Below the pieces are notes generated by a model, which was given only the letters and a program-made list of their open reading frames with translations, searched no databases and was not told the DNA's origin. Below are positions 5,957 through 8,939 of a stretch of 8,939 bases of DNA, one piece after another (position 1 is the first letter of the stretch; each line of letters opens with the position of its first letter). The stretch is taken from assembly GCA_016931085.1 (NCBI GenBank), contig JAFGFO010000038.1:1-8939 (forward strand). Direction: 5' to 3'. The DNA comes from Thermoflexales bacterium (GTDB taxonomy: Bacteria; Chloroflexota; Anaerolineae; Fen-1058). The translations under genes were made by a program, and so were the position numbers.

Positions 5957-7210
5957 TCAGACGACGATCTCGCCCACCAGGCCGCCATCCCGCACGGCCG
6001 TGATGCGCGTGTTTGTGATCCGGTTGTGCAGGTCGCCGTCTGCTTCCGTGGCGACCTGGATATAGTTGCCGGTCAAGCCGAGCCACGTGCCGTCTGGCCG
6101 GCGCTGCTCCCACAAGACCGCCATATCGTGCCCCACGAACTGCCGGCGAAAGCGCGCGGATTGCTCCGCTCCCAACTGGCGCATCAAACGGGCGCGTGCC
6201 TCGCCCACCTCGCGCGGCAATTGGCCCGGCAGGCGAGTGGCGGCTGTTCCCGGGCGAGGCGAGTAGGGGAACACGTGCAGCCGCGCAAAAGCGGTGGCTT
6301 TCACAAATTCGTAACTGCTCTGCCAGGCCGCCTTGTCTTCGCCCGGGAAGCCGGTGATGATGTCGGTCGTCAATGCCATGCCGGGGATAGTTGCGCGGGC
6401 GGCCTCCACCAGGCGGGCGAATTCAGCCGTTGTAGTGTCGCGCCCCATGCGGCGCAGCGTATCGTCGCAGCCGGCCTGCAGCGGCAGGTGGAGTTGGCGG
6501 CACAAGCGCGGGTTCTCCCACAGCGTGAAAAAATCCTCGTCCAGGTTCCACGGCTCCAGCGACGAGAGCCGCAGGCGCGGCAGCCCGCTGTAAGCCAGGA
6601 GCGTGCTGACTAGCGTTCGCAGTCCACCGGCCAGCTCCAGGTCGCGGCCGTAAGAACTCAGATTGACCCCACTCAGCACGACTTCTTGGCCCCCGGCGCG
6701 CTCCAGCGCCTGTACCTCGGCCAGCACGTCAGCCAGCGGCCGGCTGCGGCCTGGCCCGCGCAGCCGGCGGACGAGACAATACGTGCAGGCGTTGTCGCAG
6801 CCATCCTGCACCTTGACAAAAGCGCGGGTGCGAAGGTGGGGGGCGCTTGCTATCACCGGACTGGCTTTTTCACACGTCCCGCCACTGACCAGCTCGACCA
6901 CCCGCTCCTTAGCAGCGTTGGGCACAACCCACCTCACGCCGGGCAAGGCGGCGCAGCGCTCGGCATCCAGCGTGGCATAGCAGCCCACGACGGCGATCTG
7001 AGCCTGGGGATTGGCGCGGGCCAGCGCTCGCGCGCAGCGGCGCGACTTGTGCTCGGCCTCGGCGGTGACGGCGCAAGTGTTGACGATGCACACCTCGGCC
7101 TGGCCTGGCTCGTCGGTGACAGTATGTCCGGCCGCCGCCAGTTGGCGGGCTACACTCTCGATTTCGCCCTGGTTCAAGCGGCAGCCGAGGCTGTGCAGAT
7201 AGACTCGCAT
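5957..7210 (-). CDS. mtaB: tRNA t6A37 C2-methylthiotransferase MtaB
   Basis: This 417-aa radical-SAM enzyme adds a methylthio group to t6A at position 37 of ANN-decoding tRNAs, improving codon reading. The N-terminal MTTase domain has the three cluster cysteines Cys10 (LGCRLNQ), Cys46 (NTCAVT) and Cys77 (VGCYAT). The radical-SAM core has CxxxCxxC at Cys138/142/145 (GCDNACTYC), then SGVNLSSYG and LHLPLQAGCD. A C-terminal TRAM-like domain follows from about residue 350. LGCRLNQ.E and CTYCLVRRLRG favour MtaB over MiaB (usually CTFCIVP) or RimO. An in-frame stop 9 nt upstream fixes the ATG at 7210 as first start; the ribosome site is weak. It is the first gene of the minus-strand run and is divergent from the MFS gene. 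Its promoter is not clear, though TTGTCA (7262 to 7257) overlaps the MFS -35 box. Confidence 0.93.
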   Translation of the reverse strand: MRVYLHSLGCRLNQGEIESVARQLAAAGHTVTDEPGQAEVCIVNTCAVTAEAEHKSRRCARALARANPQAQIAVVGCYATLDAERCAALPGVRWVVPNAAKERVVELVSGGTCEKASPVIASAPHLRTRAFVKVQDGCDNACTYCLVRRLRGPGRSRPLADVLAEVQALERAGGQEVVLSGVNLSSYGRDLELAGGLRTLVSTLLAYSGLPRLRLSSLEPWNLDEDFFTLWENPRLCRQLHLPLQAGCDDTLRRMGRDTTTAEFARLVEAARATIPGMALTTDIITGFPGEDKAAWQSSYEFVKATAFARLHVFPYSPRPGTAATRLPGQLPREVGEARARLMRQLGAEQSARFRRQFVGHDMAVLWEQRRPDGTWLGLTGNYIQVATEADGDLHNRITNTRITAVRDGGLVGEIVV

Positions 7211-7255
7211 GGCCCCAGTTTACCACATTTTTCAAAACTGTAGAATGGCGCCTAC

Positions 7256-7284
7256 TTGACAAAGTCGGCTGACCCCGCTATGAT
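7256..7284 (+). promoter_or_regulatory. Consensus sigma70-type promoter for the MFS gene
   Basis: TTGACA (7256-7261) and TATGAT (7279-7284) are separated by exactly 17 nt, the best promoter match in the window. Transcription should start near 7291, giving a leader of about 35 nt. The box lies in the 116-nt divergent spacer with mtaB. Confidence 0.8.
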
Positions 7285-7288
7285 CGTG

Positions 7289-7305
7289 GTTGTAAATATA
7301 ACTAC
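7289..7305. promoter_or_regulatory. Imperfect dyad at the predicted MFS transcription start
   Basis: GTTGTAAATATAACTAC shows partial twofold symmetry (five of eight base pairs) around an AT-rich centre, just after the -10 box. A repressor could bind here, but the match is weak and no adjacent regulator gene is present. Confidence 0.2.
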
Positions 7306-7326
7306 GAAGGGAGACGAAGTTGACAT

Positions 7327-8592
7327 GTGGAGAAATACGTGGCAGACATACCTGTAAAAACAAGCGCTCGGATGGCGATCCGACAACTGCCGCGGAATGT
7401 TTGGGCGGTCGGTTTGACCAGCTTTTTTATGGATGTGTCCAGTGAGATGGTGCTCAACATCCTGCCGCTGTTCCTGGCTAACGTCCTGGGCGTAAGAACG
7501 AATGTCATCGGCTTGATCGAAGGCCTGGCCGAAGCGACCGCCAGTGTCTTGAAGCTGTTTTCAGGCTGGCTTTCAGACAAGATGGGTGGCCGGAAGTGGT
7601 TGGCGGTGGTTGGCTACGGATTATCGGCGGTATTCAAACCCTTCTTTTACATCGCCGACACCTGGGGGATGGTCGCCGGGGTGCGCTGGGCCGACCGGGT
7701 GGGGAAGGGCATCCGCACGGCTCCCCGCGATGCCATGGTGGCGGATTCGGTGACGAAGGAAACCCGTGGCTTGGCCTTCGGCTTTCACCGGGCGCTGGAT
7801 ACGGCTGGCGCGATGATCGGCATCCTCATCGCCGTGCTCGTCGTCTGGCTGGCCCAGAAGAATACGCTGGATCTGTCAAAATCCACTTTCCAAACGGTGG
7901 TGTTGATCAGCCTGCTGCCGGCCTTTTTGGCCGTCCTCTCGCTGGCTGTGGGGGCTCGAGACGTCCCGGTCACAGGCCAGCGCGCCGCGCCCAAGTTTTC
8001 TTTGCGCGGCATGGGGAAGCCTTTTATAGCTTTTCTGGTGATCGTCAGCATTTTTACGCTGGGCAATTCCTCGGACGCTTTCCTGGTGCTGCGCGCTCAG
8101 AACCTGGGCATGTCGGTCACGGGTATCCTCATCATGTTGGCGATGTTCAACCTGATCTATTCACTGGTGTCGACCCCGGCCGGCTCGCTTTCCGATCGGA
8201 TTGGCCGCCGGCGCTTGATCATTGGCGGCTGGCTGGTGTATGCCGCCATCTACCTGGGCTTTGCGTTGGCGCAGGCGGCCTGGCAGGTTTGGGCCTTGTA
8301 CGTGGCGTACGGCCTGTATTACGGCATGGCCTATGGCTCCGCCAACGCGCTGGTCGCCGACCTGGTGCCAGAGCACTTGCGCGGCACAGCTTATGGCACT
8401 TATAACGCCGTCATCGGCATGTTGGCCTTCCCAGCCTCGTTCATCGCCGGCTTGCTCTGGCAAGGCGCGGGGGCCTGGGGTGGTTTTGGCCCCTCCGCGC
8501 CTTTCTTGTTTGGCGGGAGCCTGGCCTTGATGGCCGCCCTCCTGATGGCGTTCTGGATGCCCAAGATTTCGGCAGAGCTTTACCGTGAGTGA
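7327..8592 (+). CDS. Major facilitator superfamily transporter
   Basis: This 421-aa integral inner-membrane protein has about 12 helices and two visible MFS half-repeats. Motif A appears as GWLSDKMGGRK (80-90) after helix 2 and again as GSLSDRIGRRR (286-296) in the second half. DRVGKGIRTAPRDAM (123-137) is a strong subgroup signature. Acidic residues sit in helix 1 (FFMDVSSE, Asp36/Glu40) and the matching helix 7 (NSSD, Asp250), which may couple proton movement. The subgroup is poorly characterised and the substrate is unknown; an efflux role is a guess. The start is GTG 7327, preceded by an in-frame stop at 7321. AAGGGAG at 7307-7313 is 13 nt away, rather far. Met16 (7372) is an alternative start. 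It has its own promoter and stands alone on the plus strand. Confidence 0.9.
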   Translation: MEKYVADIPVKTSARMAIRQLPRNVWAVGLTSFFMDVSSEMVLNILPLFLANVLGVRTNVIGLIEGLAEATASVLKLFSGWLSDKMGGRKWLAVVGYGLSAVFKPFFYIADTWGMVAGVRWADRVGKGIRTAPRDAMVADSVTKETRGLAFGFHRALDTAGAMIGILIAVLVVWLAQKNTLDLSKSTFQTVVLISLLPAFLAVLSLAVGARDVPVTGQRAAPKFSLRGMGKPFIAFLVIVSIFTLGNSSDAFLVLRAQNLGMSVTGILIMLAMFNLIYSLVSTPAGSLSDRIGRRRLIIGGWLVYAAIYLGFALAQAAWQVWALYVAYGLYYGMAYGSANALVADLVPEHLRGTAYGTYNAVIGMLAFPASFIAGLLWQGAGAWGGFGPSAPFLFGGSLALMAALLMAFWMPKISAELYRE

Positions 8593-8621
8593 CGAAAAAG
8601 TGGGCACTGACAAAGGCCCCA

Positions 8622-8939
8622 TCAAGCCCTGGCGCGCGCCAGGCTGTTGCGGATCCACTTGCCTAGCTCTACGGCGCCCAGCAAGAGTATCGCTATGCCG
8701 GCGATGAGCGCCCACTGTTCCAGCCCTAACGGCACAATCCCCAACAAACTGCGAATGCCAGGCACCGCAAAGGCAATCACTACCAGCAGCAGACCGCCTA
8801 TCACCGCCCAGACCAGCGGCTTGTTCTGGCTCAACTTGTTCATGCGGAAAAGAGGCCGCCGCATGCTACGGTAGGCGAAAATGTAGATCATCGAATTCAC
8901 CGCGAAACTGGCAAACACCAGGCTGCGGCCCTCCACCTC
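8622..8939 (-). CDS. Cation-transporting P-type ATPase, C-terminal fragment cut by window edge
   Basis: The last 105 residues of a larger protein are present; the reading frame stays open to the right edge (..EVEGRSLVF). The pattern matches the Cation_ATPase_C membrane domain of Ca2+/Na+/K+-type pumps. There is a helix with FASFAVNSMIYIFAYRS, then a basic loop with RPLFRMNKLSQNKPL, a helix, the short VPLGLEQWAL motif and a final helix ending in basic residues. In complete pumps this domain supplies part of the ion path. The phosphorylation (DKTGT) and nucleotide-binding domains would lie beyond the window, so the ion cannot be assigned. It converges with the MFS gene with 29 nt between stop codons. 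Confidence 0.82.
   Translation of the reverse strand, partial: EVEGRSLVFASFAVNSMIYIFAYRSMRRPLFRMNKLSQNKPLVWAVIGGLLLVVIAFAVPGIRSLLGIVPLGLEQWALIAGIAILLLGAVELGKWIRNSLARARA
8628..8643. repeat. Perfect 16-bp palindrome at the convergent gene ends
   Basis: CCTGGCGCGCGCCAGG is its own reverse complement. It lies inside the last codons of the P-type ATPase gene and 36 nt after the MFS stop. It could form a GC hairpin in transcripts from either side, but no T-run follows on either strand, so an intrinsic terminator is not supported. Ala-Arg-rich codons could also produce it. Confidence 0.5.

Noticed and set aside
5158..6613. Plus-strand open frames of 281 and 294 aa opposite fumarase alpha and mtaB
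   Set aside because: They overlap each other and well-supported minus-strand genes, and the sequence content is typical of shadow frames.
7596..8405. 269-aa frame overlapping the MFS gene on the same strand
   Set aside because: It is a +2 shadow frame rich in Gly/Arg/Pro, whereas the MFS frame has conserved motifs throughout.
8593..8643. Bidirectional terminator between MFS and P-type ATPase genes
   Set aside because: The 16-bp palindrome is GC-rich but lies within coding sequence and has no T-tract on either strand.

Overview
This is a GC-rich, gene-dense bacterial window with short spacers, ATGA start/stop overlaps and heptanucleotide tandem repeats between genes. The gene mix fits an environmental, possibly anaerobic bacterium: a two-subunit class I fumarase, MtaB, NatA-like ABC exporters and a double-MerR regulator. 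Chloroflexota (Anaerolineae-like) is my best guess. It is an inference from gene style, with no marker gene to prove it.

Right-to-left cluster (7210 down to 2043, minus strand): mtaB (tRNA ms2t6A methylthiotransferase), fumarase/tartrate-dehydratase alpha and beta subunits, a regulator with two MerR-type DNA-binding domains, an ABC ATPase and a six-helix ABC-2-type membrane protein. Gaps are 22, 13, 18 and 22 nt and then a 4-nt overlap, so read-through is plausible. The MerR protein is the natural candidate regulator of the ATPase/permease pair just downstream of it.

Second exporter unit (1896 down to the left edge, minus strand): after a 146-nt spacer holding a heptamer repeat, a TATAAT box and a dyad, there is a NatA/COG4586-like ATPase, a RibD C-terminal-domain (DHFR-fold) reductase, and the start of an ABC-2 permease cut by the window edge. 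Both junctions can be ATGA overlaps, so an enzyme appears to be translationally coupled between the two halves of an exporter. This is the most unusual arrangement in the window.

Right side: a consensus sigma70-type promoter (TTGACA-17 nt-TATGAT) in the 116-nt divergent spacer drives a 421-aa MFS transporter on the plus strand. It converges on the C-terminal end of a cation-transporting P-type ATPase (minus strand), cut by the right edge.

No rRNA, tRNA, CRISPR array, insertion sequence or phage gene was seen. No gene-free stretch exceeds 300 nt. The most interesting points are the nested reductase, the tandem-MerR regulator, and heptamer repeats in three gene spacers, one of which forms the end of merR and the leader of the next gene.
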